Positions 42,509-54,027 of a DNA stretch of 64,000 nucleotides are shown piece after piece (the stretch's first letter is position 1; each line of letters starts with the position of its first letter). The stretch covers positions 248,001 through 312,000 of the forward strand of contig PUFA01000072.1 in the NCBI GenBank assembly GCA_003508835.1, given 5' to 3'. Made by a program: the position numbers and the translations under genes. The notes beneath the pieces were generated by a model that was given only the letters and a program-made list of their open reading frames with translations, searched no databases and was not told the DNA's origin. The stretch comes from Eonycteris spelaea. Lineage: Eukaryota; Chordata; Mammalia; Chiroptera; Pteropodidae.

Positions 42509-44569
42509 ACTGGGGTTTTAAAACTCGTCTCCGCTTTTCAGAAAGCGGGGCGGCGGGCGGGGGGGGGAGGGGAGGAGCGCGCCTGGAGGTGTGGGAGGAT
42601 CTGAGTGGAACCAGATGTGGCGGGCGGCGGGGGAGGGGAACCTGGGGTCTCGGCCGCCTCGGAGGAAGAGGGCGGGCTCCGGGAGGACCCCGCGCCCGCC
42701 CTCCCGGACCACCCGGCGCCGGCCCTGCCCTTGGCCCGGGGACCTGCAGGGCGCGTCCAGGGGAACCCGAGGCTCCGGCTAGGAGGCCCCAGGCCGATCT
42801 TCTTGCTTCTCCCCAGAACTGATGGGTTATGATTGTTTTCGAATTATTTGTAAGGGCTTGTGTGTCCTTCCTGGTGTTTATATTTTCTTTTCCACACTTG
42901 GTCTACAAGGACAGTTTGTGGCATGCAGCATCCTCACTGCTTAAACAGAGCTCTGTGGGGCAAGTTTGTGCCACCAGAGTATGCAGCGACAGACTAGGCA
43001 GCGTGTGTGTGTGGGGGGGGCGGGGAGGCCCTGACCAAACTTGGGCCCCTCCAGAGTGCAGATCTGGGGCAGCCAAAGAGCTGCTAAAGATGCAAAAACC
43101 CAACCAGCAAAACAAAAAACTTCAAGCTGTACCTTCTCTTTTGCTGCTCTTACTAAAGGGTGACAGTGAAGTGTGGGGACTGACGGACCCCTCACCAAGA
43201 ATCTGAAAGCTAAAGGGAAAGCTTCACTTCCTGGGGGGCTTGCAGGAGTCTGAGCTGGAATTGCTGGGGAGTACAGTCATCACAGCCCCAGTGCTGGGCA
43301 CAGCTCCATCTTGCACTGTGTAATTTGGGATGGAGGTGAGTGAGCCTGGGCAGTCAGTGCAGTGTTTGCAATTTGTGCCAAGTCCAGACAGCCTCCTGGA
43401 GGGCCTGGGGCCTCTAGACCTGGCCCACTAGGTGTGACTTATGCCACCAAAATACCTATCTTCCCCCATTGTGCTGATGGGAGAGGTGGAGGCCAGGGTG
43501 ACTCATATTCACTCCTAGTAGAGACCCCTGCTAAATTCCAGACCCACCTGGTATTGAATGCGGACCAACACAAACCAGGCAGCAACTCCCCACTCACTGC
43601 AGGTCAGGGCACACAGGCTGGCCCTGTGTCCCTTCAGCTTGTCCGTGGCACTCAGAAGGCAGGCGGGGTGGGAGGGGTGGAGCACATTTTAAAGCCAGGG
43701 CCTGGGAGAGTGGGGCCAGAGGCTGACTCGGCCTTTTCCCCTTGGAGCTTCTGACAGAGGGAGCCTGGTGAGAGACCCTGTCAGTGAGGACGCTGGACCT
43801 CCTCTGCCACCTGGTTTCCCCCTGGTTTCCCGCTAGCTCCCCCTGCCCTCCCTCAGGCTGTGTCCCGTCACTTGCAGCCCCCCCCCCCACTTCCCAGTGG
43901 TGTTGCATCAGTCATCCTCCCCAAAAAGCTTAGGGTGAGAGGTGGGGTGGCCAGGTCTCCATGGCAGCAGCTGAGGAAAAGTAGGTCTTGTCACCTGCCC
44001 ATCACTGTTCCCTCTATCCAGAGTGCTTCTCCTCGAGGCCAAATAACTTCCTCATTCCCCTGTACCTGATGAATTAGGTGGTCACGGGGAAGAATTTAGC
44101 AGCACCAGGATCTGTGTGCCCCCAAAATGGTTGTGGCAGATAGGATTCAGCTTGGCAGGCCAGCATGGCTGAAGTGAAACTTACCCTGGGCACAGAGGTG
44201 TGTGTTGGGTGGCTTCCTGACCACCAGTAGGGAGCCCTGTGGGATTAGAAGATGGGGCACCACATCTTGGGGCAGCGAGGTGGCAGGGCAGCAGTGCCTT
44301 CTTGGTTTGGGATGACAGAATCCATCTTTTCTCCACCTCCATGGGGTGCCCTAAAAAGCATTTGGCCAGAAGACCTCTTTGTAATTACAGTATGACTGCA
44401 TTTTTATAACATCACTCTTCAGTGCTGAGCCAGATACTTGGGAAGAAGGAATGTACAGAAGAGTGTAAGATGCATCCTTAGAGGAAAGAAAATATTGCAG
44501 AATTAAACATTTAACAGGGTGGAGAGGCAGGATTCCATCGGTGGGGTGCCTGCTCATAGCCAAGATCTG

Positions 44570-44715
44570 TGTTAAACACTTTATGTGCAGTCTCTCATTT
44601 AATTCTGCTAATAGCCTAAGGAAGTAGGTATTGATGGGTCCATTTTGCAGACAAGGAAATGGAGGCTAGGAGGGGTTTGATAATTTACTGTGGGTCACAC
44701 AACTAGTAAGTGAAA
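44570..44715 (-). repeat. MIR SINE relic
   Basis: GTTAAACACTTTATGTGCAG, TCTCATTTAATTCTGCTAAT, TTTGCAGACAAGGAAATGGA and GTCACACAACTAGTAAGTGA are in clear antisense MIR order. Confidence 0.8.
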
Positions 44716-45619
44716 GTCTGGGACCATGGATACCTAATGTCTGGAGGCTGGAGGCATGAAAAACTGTGGGGCAGAGGGTCCCCAAGACCCTGGAGGGAGG
44801 CCAGGTGAGACCCGGCTTCGCAGCAGCAGAGAGGGGTGCAGAGAGGACGAGACCAGGAAGCTGTGGGATTATGTGGAAGCTGGCTGGGGTGGGGTGGAAA
44901 TTTCCTAAGTGGGGGGGTGGGGGTGGCTAGTGAAAGAGGAAGCGGGCCAGATACCTGAGGGGCCAGAACGAGGAGCGACTTGCCAGCTGGTGGTGGGAAT
45001 CCTGGAGAACCCCTGCAGATGAGTTTCTGAGCCGAGGAATGAGGTGTGTTTGGAAGGAGTGTTGCTGGCAGCCCCAGGGATGCAGGTCGAGGAGTGAGTA
45101 GACCTGGGACATCTTCCGGTGTGACAGACTCTACTATCTAAAGGACAGGGAAGGAGTCATTCCTTTTGAAAGGCAATAGGTACTTGGTGCTACTGCCAGA
45201 CAAATCGCCTGTGCTTCCAGTCCGGCTCCTGGTGAGTCAGGATAGTCAGAGCCGTCTCACTTTGCCCGCACAATAGTCAGTCTTCCTTGTTCCAACCCGC
45301 TCACCTTCTGCGAGTTGCCAGGGCCGAGGTGTGCCTAGGTGAGCTATGGTTGCTGCTGGCATCCAGCACCTCCCCTTCAGGTTCACCTGGGCAAGGTGAG
45401 GCTGGAGAGGAGGAAGCTGGGGTCTTGGTCCCCATTGGTTTACACTAAAAAATCTTGGCTTCGATGCCTGCATGGTACAGTGAGTTGGGCTGCTGAGATA
45501 ATTTCAGAAATACCATGAAATTCTCAGAAGGGTATTCATTTGGATTCACCACTAATTCAAGCAGTAATTGGAGCCCCGTTGCACCCCACGGAGGGATGAG
45601 GGGATCAGTGCAATGGCTA

Positions 45620-45810
45620 CCGGTCTTCATACGCTGGGCACTGTGCCAAGTGCTTACAGGCCTGGCTCGTCTGCATCTCACTACCCTAGGAGGGTGTTTC
45701 CCCCCATTTTACAGCAGACAGCAGGTTAGAGACGTTGAGTCATTCGCTCAAGACCGCCACGCCACACCACGCGCGAGCGGTGGAAGAGGGATTCGCACCC
45801 ACGTGTGGCT
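45620..45810 (-). repeat. MIR SINE relic
   Basis: GGGCACTGTGCCAAGTGCTT, CCATTTTACAGCAGACAGCA, and GAGGGATTCGCACCC give the antisense MIR order. Confidence 0.75.
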
Positions 45811-46719
45811 GCTGAGCCAGAACACTGCAGCCCCAGACCCCGTTACGTCCCCGTAAAGTTAAGCACTGCAAGGGAATGTCAAGAAAGGCTGGAGAAGTCT
45901 GCTTTGTGTTTTTCCCCCCCAGCTCCAAGCCCTCTAGAACGTCCTCTCGCTGTGTCCTCCTGGGAGGAGCCCCAGGAAGAGGGTAGCGTGGGCAGCCAGC
46001 CCTCCGCTACCCTCCTGGCGGCCTGGGTGCTCGTCTCTCCCTCAGTCCAGCGGACCCGGAGGCTGGGACCGAGCCCTCCTCAGTGTCCTCCGGATAAAAG
46101 ACGTGCTGCCGCAAAGAGGCATCGATAAACGAATGACCGAAGGGGGGACAGCCCTGCACCCCAGCTTCCCTGAGGTCTGGGATGCACATGTCCCGTCGTT
46201 CAGTCGATAAAGTTTACTGAGCATGCGCAGTGCCCAGAGCAAGGATGACTGTGGCCTGTTCTTCCGAGCCCACCTCCCTTTGCACCTCCAGTGGGGTCCC
46301 CGCTCTTGGAGGGCCTAGGCATTGCTGACAGGAAATGTCTCTTCCTGTTTAGTCCTTCGTGAGATGGGGAGGGGCCGCTTTCCCATGACTCGATCCTATA
46401 AATCTGGGTGGGGTGGGCCATCAGAGTGGTGACGCGGCTCTTGGAACTCACCCTGGGCTCTGCACATCCCCGTTCCTCCTCAGCTAGGGGTTTTGTCAGT
46501 AAACAGGCAGAGTGGCTGAAGGCTGCACAGTGGCATCTGTGGTCTAGGATACCTGCCAGCATCAGCCAGCTCCAGCCCCTCAGGGGACAGATTGGGTTGG
46601 CTACCCCCCGCCAAACTTCGTGGCTCCATGCAGAAGTACAGTGGTTCGTGTCTTTCCTGCCCTTCCTCCTCTTCTTTGGACCTCTCTGTCCCCTCTCCTG
46701 GGGCCCTTGACCGTGCAGA

Positions 46720-46990
46720 CCCCTCCCATGCTGCTTGGCTGGTCCCCTGCTCTCCATGACCTCGACTCGGCCTTGCTCCTCCCGTTTCATTCTGCCTCAC
46801 AGCTGTGGTGATGCCGCTAGAGGAAGGCCCTGAAACCTCAGCCACCCCACCCTCGTTCTCCTTCGCCCGCTCTGCTCCACTCTCCCTGAACCTTCATTGC
46901 CTTCCCACCTCCAGGCCTTTGCACGCACTGTTCCTTCTGCCTGGGATGCCCTTCCTTGTTTACCGGCTGCCCCTGCCCCTTCCTTTAAAA
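46720..46990 (-). repeat. L2 LINE relic
   Basis: CTCCAGGCCTTTGCACGCAC, TGTTCCTTCTGCCTGGGATG and CCTTTAAAACTCAGGGTCC are typical of the antisense L2 3' region. The upstream limit is uncertain. Confidence 0.7.
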
Positions 46991-47344
46991 CTCAGGGTCC
47001 TGGGAAGGACACCAAGCGGTTGTGGTTACTGCTTCTTGGGCTCCTCTGGGCTGAGGGAGACAAGCACCCAGACGTCACAGACGGGGTAAACCGCAGAAGG
47101 GGTGGGAGGTCTCTTTTTATCTTCAGGATCAGCCTCCAGGAGGACTCTGGTGTTGGAGGTGAGAAGTTTCCCTTCCGTGGTTGGCTTGGAGCTCCTCAAG
47201 GAAGCCAGCTTCCCAGCCTTTCCTGACATCCTCAGTGAGCCTTTGGAAGGGGAGGCGGTGGCGGGGCTCCCCAGTGTAGACTGAGGCAGGAGTGGGCATG
47301 GCCAGGAATGTTCCCGCCTCTTCTTAGTCCTCTGGAAAAGGAAT

Positions 47345-47530
47345 GCCACTCCCCAGCTGTGTGACCTCTGGCAGAGGCTCAAGTATCCTTATAAAATGGG
47401 AAAAATAAAATAATATCCCCTCAAAGGGATATTTTAATAAATACGAAAAATGGGATAATATATGACTGAGATAATGCCTGGTACACTACTGGATACAGTG
47501 ATTTCTTAGGCAATAAATTAAATGATTGCT
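47345..47530 (+). repeat. MIR SINE relic
   Basis: CAGCTGTGTGACCTCTGGCA, TTATAAAATGGGAAAAATAA and GATAATGCCTGGTACACTAC follow the sense MIR order. An extra AT-rich segment sits in the middle. Confidence 0.7.
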
Positions 47531-49002
47531 ATATTTATTAGGAAGAGAAAACATGAATATCAAGGGACTTAAATAGGAGAAAGCACAGTCCTCAACATAC
47601 AGAGTCTTAACTACAGCCACATTTTTAAAATCAAAGCAGGTCTTAACTCTACTTACTGCATTGGTGACACTTTGCTAAGTACTCTGAGTGCCTAAAAGTA
47701 ACCATCCTTTCTCTAAAGTAAATTGAAATTTTGAGGGGAAGAAAAATGCATTGTCAGTTGCCCTTACCCCTCAAGCCCCTCGGCTTACCGCCCTCCCTCT
47801 TCCCTTCTCTTATCTCGAAGCTTCTCTTGCTAACCTTCATGGAGGAACTGAAGGGTTTCTCGGACTGTAAACTTTCAGTGTGAAAACCCAGACAGTCCCA
47901 GGCAAACCGGGACTGTTGGTCATAGTCCTTCCACTTCCTGACCACTGGTCACTTTAGCTTGCTGTCTAAGGAAGCATCTCCCCATCGTCATGGTGACTAG
48001 GCTCCCCAGTAACAAACTCAGTGACCTTCCTCAGGCCTTGCAGTGTGGGTGCTGTCGATAGGCTCGATTTTAATAATGCATGGTCAGCAGAAAATAGACC
48101 ATTTAGAAGTAAAACATAAAATTTCAAGTCCTCCCTCCCCTCAACTCACACCCTAGCAGTAACCAATGTCAGTAGTTCATGGAGTAATCTTTCGTTGGCT
48201 GTGCATAGGTACATAGATGTAAATACTCCTTTTATGTGAATGGGACCACATCTTATACTGTATAATACAAATGATTTTTATCTTATAATAATCTTGGAGA
48301 AATTCCATGACAGGCTGAGGAGCTGCTATATTCTTAATGGGGAGGAATGGGGATGTGCTCAGTGTGCCTTGTAAGGATGTACTGTCTTTAAAAACAAACA
48401 AACAAACTGCTTCCCTGTGAATGGATTTTCGAAAATTCTCACTTCCTCTGGCCGTTGTGATGCAGTTTGCACCAGCACTGTCCACCTCCTGTCTTCCTCT
48501 CCATCCTCAGTCCAGAGCTGGCATTGCTGCCACATTTGTGGTCCCAAAGGGGCAGCTTTAATCATCATCAAAATAAAGTCTGACGTTTCTGAGTTGAGAA
48601 TGTGAAGGCTTTTATAGTCAGGTTCTAACCTTCCTGTCCAAGCCCCTGAGCAAGTCAAACTGAGCAACAAGCGTCACCCACAGAGGCCCCCAGGTTCTGC
48701 CCAGCAGAGACTGCTCATGCTTCTCTCCGTCAGGCGCACATGGGTCCACAGGTCACTCTGAGTCCTGGCTCTTACTGAGGCATTCGAGTTGCCCTCAGCC
48801 GGAAGAAGCCTTTCTTTCTAGAGCCCCCCTGGAATTTATTTCTGGAGCCACTTCCTCCCTTCCAAGACTGTAAGCACCTCAGGGAAAGGCCTTTACCCCC
48901 TTCACAGGGCTTTGGACACAGTGGTATTTAGTAAATACTTATTGAAATGTGAGGAATAAAAGGGAAAGAGAGAGCAGGTAAATGTTCCAAAACTCCCCAG
49001 CC

Positions 49003-49170
49003 CCAGTTTTATTGAGACATAATTGTCATGTAACATTGTATTAGTTTAAGGTGTATAGCATAATAATTTGATAATATGTATATATTGTGAAATGATTGCC
49101 ACAATACGTTTAATTAACATCCATCACCCCACACAGTTACATCTTTTTTTCCTTGTGATGAGAATTTTCT
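49003..49170 (-). repeat. L1 LINE 3'-end relic
   Basis: GTTTTATTGAGACATAATTG, AACATTGTATTAGTTTAAGG, AACATCCATCACCCCACACA and CCTTGTGATGAGAATTTTC match the antisense tail of L1MA/L1MB-type elements. Confidence 0.8.
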
Positions 49171-49559
49171 TTGTAGTAGAAAGGCAGAGAAGAGTCATCC
49201 TTCCAGAGTTTTAGATGATGTCACAGTCAGGAAAAACATATGGCATTGAATTAAACAGAAAAAAGTCCAATGGACTGAAATAAATTCCAGTAGACTTAAA
49301 GTGTTACAATGCAAGACACACTAAAAAAATTAATAGGAAAAGGAATCTTTACTTTTAAATGTTATTGGACAACTGGATTATAATTTAAATTTTTAATTTT
49401 AATTTATAGCTGATCACATCGGAGTAAATTCAGATGACAAGTTGTCACATAGAAAGTGCGAAGATCACTAGACGTTAAACTGACTTTCTTTAAATACATA
49501 ATTAAACTAGTAAAAACAGAAAACCTAATCTTGGCAGAGCTATGAGGAAGCCACTGTGT

Positions 49560-49960
49560 ATGACTGGAGCACTATAAATTGGTTCAGTCTTTCAGGATTC
49601 AGCCTTTCAGACTATGTAAGAAACTAGATATGTAAGACTTTCTATCCTTGGACCTCATCATTCCACTTGGGGGAATTCATAAGGGATTAATCCCAAAGAG
49701 GAAACAATGTTCATAGAAGTGCTATTTGTAGTAGCAAAACAAATTGGAAGCCATCTAAATGCCCCACGATAAGAGTATGGCTAAGCAAACTAAGATACCT
49801 TAACAATTTATGTAGCCATGAGAAACGAATATACGTCTAATGTCAATACATGGAAACATGTCTAAGAAGGACGTTCTCATGACCATAAGGCAATCTTACA
49901 AAATAATATGCACATATCATTAACAATTAAGTGAAAGTGCATGTTCGATCACTGGTATTT
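49560..49960 (+). repeat. L1M LINE 3' relic
   Basis: GGAAGCCATCTAAATGCCCC, TTTATGTAGCCATGAGAAAC, ACATGGAAACATGTCTAAGA and TTAACAATTAAGTGAAAGTG resemble the sense end of old L1M ORF2 and 3' UTR. Boundaries are uncertain. Confidence 0.65.
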
Positions 49961-50004
49961 AGTTACTCAGTTAACTTTTGTGTTCAGTCTTGTTTTTGTG
50001 TTCC

Positions 50005-50110
50005 TGAGCACTGACAATGTGCTAGGCATGGTACTTAGTGCTGAGGACACTGTGGTGAACACACCAAGCATGGTTCCTGCCTTCCCAAAGCTCGTATTTT
50101 GAGAGCAATC
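50005..50110 (+). repeat. L2 LINE fragment
   Basis: GAGCACTGACAATGTGCTAG, CATGGTACTTAGTGCTGAGG and GTTCCTGCCTTCCCAAAGCT match sense L2 phrases. Confidence 0.6.
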
Positions 50111-50429
50111 CCCAGAAATGTAGAGCAGTGTGTAGAGTCAGATGTCCATGGCTCTCGTTTTAGGTGCCATTTCAAAGGTCATTTAAAGAAAGATGGAAGT
50201 AGTAGACTGCTCTGAAATCTCAGACGTGGGGTTGGAAACCTGCCCGGCCGCACAGAGAACAACCTTGAGTCAGACCAGTCTGGTAGAGTAGGAATTCAAC
50301 AGGAAACAGCCTTGCAGTCAGTCTTGGTCCCCAAGGAAAGGATTTTCTGGTCTAACCCAAAAAATGCTTAACCTCATTTCTGAAAGATCTGAGGATGTAA
50401 GAGCATTGGTGGTTTGGAATGAGCTTGGG

Positions 50430-50640
50430 AGCACTGTTTATAATAGTCAAAGCAAAAACAAAAATGCACGTCGAGAGAAACATGGATAACTAAATTACAG
50501 AGTATAGACACGCGATGAAATACAATGCAGCCGTGAACTAATGAACCTCGGCTGTGTGCACCAACCAGCATGGGCGAATCTTAGAGACAGAACGTGGAGT
50601 GGGGAGAAGTCCCAGAGGACTACGTTGGTAGTATATGCTT
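50430..50640 (+). repeat. L1M-like LINE fragment
   Basis: CACTGTTTATAATAGTCAAA, CGATGAAATACAATGCAGCC, and GGCGAATCTTAGAGACAG are diverged versions of phrases from L1 3' ORF2/UTR, sense orientation. Confidence 0.6.
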
Positions 50641-50744
50641 TCTCAAGCTGTTGGAAAAGTCGAAGAAAAGTATGATGCAGTGAGGCCCCATGTGCTCATC
50701 ACCTAGAAGCATCAACTGTTAACATTTTGTCATGTTTGCTTCAC

Positions 50745-50761
50745 GTGTGTGTGTGCATGTG

Positions 50762-50794
<33 letters not shown>
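50745..50794. repeat. Interrupted (GT)n microsatellite
   Basis: Alternating GT for about 50 bases with a CAT and a GCG interruption. Confidence 0.95.
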
Positions 50795-51229
50795 CTGCTG
50801 AAGCTCTGAGGCAGTTGTAGATGTGACGTCTCATACCTAAATACTTCACCGTCTATCAACTAAAATCAGAGACATTCCCTATATAACCATTATGCCATAA
50901 TTACACAGTCGTGAAATATAACACATACGATTCTTTTTTCTGATATCCAGTTCACGTGTGGATTTCTCCAGTTGTCTCAATAGTGCCCTTTACAGCTGTT
51001 TTTTAAGCCCAGGATCCAATCAGGTGTCTCTTCAATCTTTTTAAATCTGCAGTAGTTGCTTGGCCTTTTTGTCTTTGATAGCATTGCATTTTTGATGGCT
51101 CCAGCCTGGTGGTTTTCTAGACTGACGTAGTCTGATGTTTACTCATTAAATGAATGTTAAACATTTTTAGGAAAGGAAACTGTGCGGGGGATGCTGTGTC
51201 CTTTACATTGTGTCATGTTAAGTCGGTTT

Positions 51230-51955
51230 GTTCCCTTCTTGGTGCTGCTAACTTTTTAAAATGAAAACATACTTAATATACAGTGTATTACTTTCGGTAT
51301 ACAACACAGTTATTCAATTTTTATATAACCAGCGACGTGATTGCATAGTCTAGTAACCATCTGACACTGTACAAGGTTGTTACTACGTTGACTGCATTCG
51401 CTGTGCTGTACGTTATATCCATGACTTACTCGTTTTGTAACTGAAAATGTATACCTCTTACGCCCTTTCATCTTTTTTGCCCTTCTCCCCATCTCTTCTC
51501 CTTTGGCAAGCCATCAGTTTTTTTCTCTACGTCTGTGAGTCTGTTTTGTTTTGTTCATTTGTTTGTTTTGCTTTTTAGATTCCACAGATAAATGAAATCG
51601 TGTAGTATTTGTCCTTCTCTGTCTGAGTAATTTCACTTAGCATAATACCGTAGGTCTACCGTGCTGTCGCAAATGGTAGGATTTCATTCTTTTTTAACGG
51701 CCAAGTAATTTTAATTGTATATATATTTACCACATCTTCTTTATCCATTCGTCTATGAATGGACATGTAGGCTGCTTCCACCTTGGCTATTATAAATAAT
51801 GCTGCCGTGCACATAGGGGTGCATGTATCTTTTGTACCTTTTCCAATTCGTGTTTTCATTTTCTTTGGATAGAGACCCAGAAGTGGGATTTCTGAGTCAT
51901 CTGGTAGTCCTATTTTTAATTTTTTTGAGGAGGGTGATAATTTTGATCACTTCGT
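51230..51955 (-). repeat. L1 LINE, 5'-truncated, antisense
   Basis: From the plus strand: GTATACAACACAGTTATTCA, GCTGTGCTGTACGTTATATC, GTAATTTCACTTAGCATAAT, TATTATAAATAATGCTGCCG and AGACCCAGAAGTGGGATTTC. This is the reverse complement of the L1 ORF2 end and 3' UTR, about 0.7 kb. It looks younger than the surrounding L1 pieces because CpGs are retained and matching is close. Confidence 0.85.
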
Positions 51956-52059
51956 TCAGGTAGTGTCAGTCAGATTTCTACACTAAAAAAGTACCTTTTC
52001 CCCTTTGTAGTTAATCTAAAGATAATAGATAATCTAAAGAACCTGAATTATATTCTAAA

Positions 52060-52300
52060 AAAGCAAAGTTATTCATAGCATCACTCTCTATAATAGCCCC
52101 AAACCGAAAAGTACCAAAATGCCCATCAGCAGTAGAATGAATGGATAAACTGTGGTATGTCCGCACAATTGAATACTATACAGCAATGAGAATGAACAGT
52201 CTACAACTACATGCAACGGTGTGGATGAAGCTCGTATACATATTAAGCAAGATGCAAGGGAGTTCACACCATATGATCCCATCAATAAAAAGAATACAAA
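52060..52300 (+). repeat. L1M LINE relic, sense
   Basis: CTCTATAATAGCCCCAAACC, AATGCCCATCAGCAGTAGAA, TGTGGTATGTCCGCACAATT and GCAACGGTGTGGATGAAGC are the sense L1 ORF2-end phrases. Its neighbour at 51230-51955 is in the opposite orientation. Confidence 0.75.
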
Positions 52301-52399
52301 AAAAAAAAAGAGGAAAAACTGGTCTATCCTGTTTGAAATCAGGAGAGTGGGAAAGTGATTATTCTTAGGACAGATTGTGACCAGAGGAGATTCCCAAAT

Positions 52400-53040
52400 A
52401 AAATTTAAAAAACAACAAAAAGGGAAGTGATATTTGGAAAGTATATGAAGAGAAGCTCGTACAGGCCCATGAGGCTCTCCAGTAGTTTTAAGGCACCAAA
52501 GATCAGAACAGATAAGGCAATAAAAGAACAGAATTCACAGAGAGGACTACCAGTATCTAATAAGCCTATGGAAAACTGTTTAAAATCACTAGCAATAATA
52601 AAAGCAAGATACCATGTTCACTTCTCACAATAGTGCCTACGAAGATTGATGAAACAATATGTTCAAACATAACATTATTTATAACGAATAAAATGTGTTT
52701 ACAAATTGAAGACCAATAATAGCTAGGGAATGAGTGTGAACTGTAGTAGCCCACATCATGGAATAGCATACAGCTGTTAAAATGGTTTCTACCAAATTTT
52801 TTTTAAGACAAAACGCCTTTTGCTGAAATACACTAAGATTCAAAAACGTGTGTATGAATGTGTACCTATATAATATATATGTATATATACATTATGCAGA
52901 TACACAATACGTGTGACTGTAAATGTATTTGGATATATAGATAAAATTGGTAGAAAGCCCACACCAAAATTTAACGGAAATTATGTCATATGCCGCTATA
53001 TCTTATTGTCATATATTATTTAACAAAGGTATTTATGGGT
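52400..53040 (+). repeat. L1-like AT-rich sequence
   Basis: ATCATGGAATAGCATACAGC and nearby phrases look like a further diverged L1 3' region, ending in AT-rich simple sequence (about 52866-52890). Assignment is tentative. Confidence 0.4.
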
Positions 53041-53744
53041 AAGGGTAAGGCTTTTTTTTTTTCTTTAAACGTGTAATTTTTAGTTGGTTGCAGGGCGCGA
53101 CTTTCTCCCTGTCAGTCACGTGTTCAAGCCCCCCTCCCCCCACTCCCATTACACCCTGGCCAAGCCTGCAGCACGTGACTCCATGGAGCCAGTCGGAACC
53201 TGCTGGGAGGCAGGCCTTGCCCAGGCAGGACCAGTCAGGAAGCCTGGGTGCCAGGCTGATGGCCCCAGGGACTGCGCTCTCCCGCCCCCCGCTGAGACCC
53301 CGGTTGCTTTTCCCAGGCCTCTCCCCCGTACCCTTCCCGAGGTTTTATTAAAGGACGAGTTGGAGTTGGGTTCCGCCACTCTCGCAGGCCAGTGTAGGAT
53401 TGTTGGCCTCAGAGCAGTTTTTCTGAAGAAGTTCTCAGAGTGCTCGCGGGCTGGACCTCTTTCCAGTCACGGTCCCCCAAACGCTAGCCTCTTGATTTTG
53501 CACTAATCGGCAGCGTGTTTCAGAAGCGGCCGCGGGAGAAAACACGAACCATTGTAATCCAAGTTTGCGTTTAGAGAACTGCAGGACACAAAATTCTGTA
53601 AGCACTGAATGGCAGGACATAGGATGAGACTGGAATGCAAATCAGGAAGATGTCAGAAAGTTAGGGATAGGCTTTTGGAAGCGTTCCTGTGTTTAAGAAC
53701 TTATGATGTGTCTGTATAACATTGTGTAACAAATGAGAGCTGAG

Positions 53745-53935
53745 ACCACTGAGTATTTACTGAGCACAAAAATCAGCCAGGTCAAGTATTAGGCAATTCC
53801 ACATAGGCTGGTTTAATCCTTAACATTCCTCCATTTTCACATAAGGAAATCGAGCCAGGGAGGCTGAGAGCCAGGATCACATATCTAGTGAGTGGCGGAG
53901 CCGGGAATGAGATCCAGGTCTGCCCGATGCTCTGC
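53745..53935 (-). repeat. MIR SINE relic
   Basis: GAGTATTTACTGAGCACAAA, CCATTTTCACATAAGGAAAT, CATATCTAGTGAGTGGCGGA and GATCCAGGTCTGCCCGA follow the antisense MIR order. Confidence 0.75.
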
Positions 53936-54027
53936 ATGACCTTTTATTTTATAAAGAAGTATTCATCATACAGTAATGAACATTTGTGAACCCACCACCT
54001 ACTGCAAGACAGAGACTATTTCATATA

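Larger units (their letters stand above)
41480..42820. promoter_or_regulatory. MRC2: MRC2 promoter CpG island
   Basis: Dense CpG and very high G+C over about 1.3 kb around the MRC2 start codon, in sharp contrast to its flanks. No TATA box is evident upstream of the ATG; a GC-rich TATA-less promoter with dispersed starts is likely. GC-box-like stretches (for example GCTCCGCCCCCCCCC near 41900) and a TGACGCA-type site near 41793 are visible. Long open frames on both strands here are products of the base composition. Confidence 0.9.

Noticed and set aside
41452..42509. Several 180-238-codon open frames on both strands around the MRC2 promoter
   Set aside because: These are compositional open frames of a CpG island (Arg/Pro/Ala/Gly-rich). 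Only the short stretch 42243-42368 has homology, as MRC2 exon 1.
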